Below are positions 62,305 through 64,000 of a stretch of 64,000 nt of DNA, piece after piece; position 1 is the stretch's first letter, and every line of letters begins with the position of its first letter. Source of the DNA: Pegea sp. RAD2-039 (Eukaryota > Chordata > Thaliacea > Salpida > Salpidae); NCBI GenBank assembly GCA_034620365.1, contig JAQGEQ010000058.1:372001-436000 (forward strand), read 5' to 3'. The notes beneath the pieces are model-generated. The model was not told the DNA's origin. It saw only the letters and a list, made by a program, of their open reading frames with translations, and searched no databases. Both the position numbers and the translations under genes were made by a program.

Positions 62305-64000
62305 ATCATACTAATCCAATTGAAATTTTATATAATTTCCAAAGTTCTTAGTGAAGCAATAATTCCAAAAACAGATATTAATGGAATCGAAAGTTTATTT
62401 TTTTCAATAGACAGATTATAACAGATAAATCTTAAGAATTTGGCGATTACAAAATTAAAAAAAAACTATTTTGTTGGTAATATAGTTATTTTATAAGCAG
62501 TTGATTGGAAATTAAGTAAAGTAAAGTTTTGTGTTATAATCTTATGCAATAAACTAGTAAATTTTAAACCATTTGAACATTTCTATGTTTTTTAGCTTAT
62601 ATAATTATTTATTAACTTTATAACTACTTCACAAACATTTTGACAATTCAACTTTTACATAGCAAGGCCTGTTTAAATTTTCTGAATAGATAAGTCATGA
62701 AAATATAAGCTTTTAAATATTTCACTAAATTTCTTTATAGCATCTAAGCTATGATACTTTTGTAGCAAAAATTGCTGGTGTATATTTCTTTGCTAGGAGC
62801 AGATTATTTTATAATTAGCTTCATATTTTCAGTGTAAGTTACAAATATCAACTAAATAATGTATCTATTTCAGAAATAGACAAACTTAGAAATTAATCTA
62901 ATGAAAATAAACCAAACAATTATGCCAACATTATCAAAAATAATTGGGCTATATGGGCAACATCAAAATTCATTTAACTTAAAGCGATTTTGTTTTCTTT
63001 GGATGTATTTTTATTAATCATAAATGATGCTTTGAAAGAACAAATTATTATAACTAAGGTGAATAAAGAATTTTTTAAATTTGGTATGAAAGGAATAACA
63101 GAAATAAATAATCTTGAATCTGTTGACAGAGAATAAAGGAAATAAAGTTAAATAAAGCTAACAGCAGTAATTAGATGTAAGCGAAATCCGATATGAAATA
63201 AAGCATCAATATGACACTCATAAAGTTAGGTCTCTCATCAATCATCTTAACATCTAAACTTATTTTTTTAACTGAAGTATTCTATTTTATCATCTTTAAT
63301 ACAAACAGAAAACTATTAACACAATAGCAAGGAATCAATACGATATTTATATTCTATCTATCTAAGTGGCTTCAGGTTTGTTATTCATCACTGCCTTCGA
63401 AATTATGTTATCTCTCAAAACATGTTTAAGGATAAATCATGGAGTTGAAAAATGTTTAATTCTATGAACAGTAAAACATTTTCAGCTTTTAAAAAGTTTA
63501 ATTTAAAGTTGGATTTTAAACAAAATAACAAGAAACTCATTTCTAAAACTTATTATTGGACTATTTATAAATTTGCAAAAAAAAAATTGGCCTTAAGTAG
63601 TTAGATACGAAAGGAAAACATTTAGACATTTTCAATAAAAGAATCCGAAAACACTACCAAAGTAACTGCTTCGACAGTTATGAATAAATGATTATGGTAA
63701 AAGATAAATATTAAAAGCAATTAGTTTAATTATTGTTTAATAAACTGGATGATTATTGAGAAACTATTTTCGACTAGCTTTTAGAGTCTTCAGAAGATGT
63801 TAAAAAAATAAGAAATAGGTAACATATCTTTCTATTGAACGATTATATTTTGACTTGTTGATAAGAAAGACATTTATCATAAAATTTACTTTTAAACTCT
63901 GTTAGGTGAAATTTTATGTAAAAGTTCATTTTTCTTAGCAATTTTTATTAGCAATACATATTTTTAAACCTTTTTTATAACAAACTGATTATTTCTAAAA
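62305..64000. other. Window end, AT-rich, no gene seen
   Basis: This is 1.7 kb with no recognisable exon, RNA gene or repeat beyond general AT richness. The 5' part next to 62304 may still belong to the degraded LINE copy. Confidence 0.5.

Overview
This is an AT-rich, intron-rich segment of an animal nuclear genome. The evidence is ten protein-coding genes with clear animal orthologues, GT-AG introns mostly 45-60 bp long, AATAAA polyadenylation signals and remnants of CR1-like LINE retrotransposons. FTCD, CASKIN and the cilium-associated AKAP14 together point to an invertebrate with motile cilia. I cannot fix the phylum from the sequence alone.

Layout from left to right: ALDH8A1 (-, cut by the window edge), FTCD (-, 12 exons), WASHC1 (+, 7 exons), ARMH1 (-, 10 exons), PXMP4 (-, 4 exons), AKAP14 (-, 5 exons found, first exon missing), alpha-tubulin (+, 5 exons), CASKIN (+, 15 exons over 15 kb plus an alternative last exon), a single SMARCA2/4-type SWI/SNF ATPase (-, 29-30 exons), and TOPORS (+, 13 exons). 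I derived the exon models by hand from frame continuity, splice sites and family conservation. For every complete gene the reading phase closes exactly across all introns. The space between genes is AT-rich and empty apart from LINE remnants at 53.5-54.3 kb and 61.75-62.3 kb and a short related repeat at 8.4 kb.

The genes form no pathway cluster. They cover amino-acid catabolism (ALDH8A1, FTCD), endosomal actin (WASHC1), peroxisome membrane (PXMP4), cilium and cytoskeleton (AKAP14, alpha-tubulin), a synaptic-type scaffold (CASKIN), chromatin remodelling (SMARCA) and ubiquitin/SUMO ligation (TOPORS). WASHC1/ARMH1 and CASKIN/SMARCA are convergent pairs. FTCD/WASHC1 and SMARCA/TOPORS are divergent pairs.

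The most unusual signal is not a gene. The CRE-type palindrome TGACGTCA occurs 17 times, at least 14 of them inside introns, mostly tiny ones, and none between genes. Other points of note are a probable truncated CASKIN isoform, a GC-AG intron in FTCD, several stop-free introns whose length is a multiple of three, an ALDH8A1 reading frame with no intron in 1.1 kb, and a bulged hairpin downstream of SMARCA.
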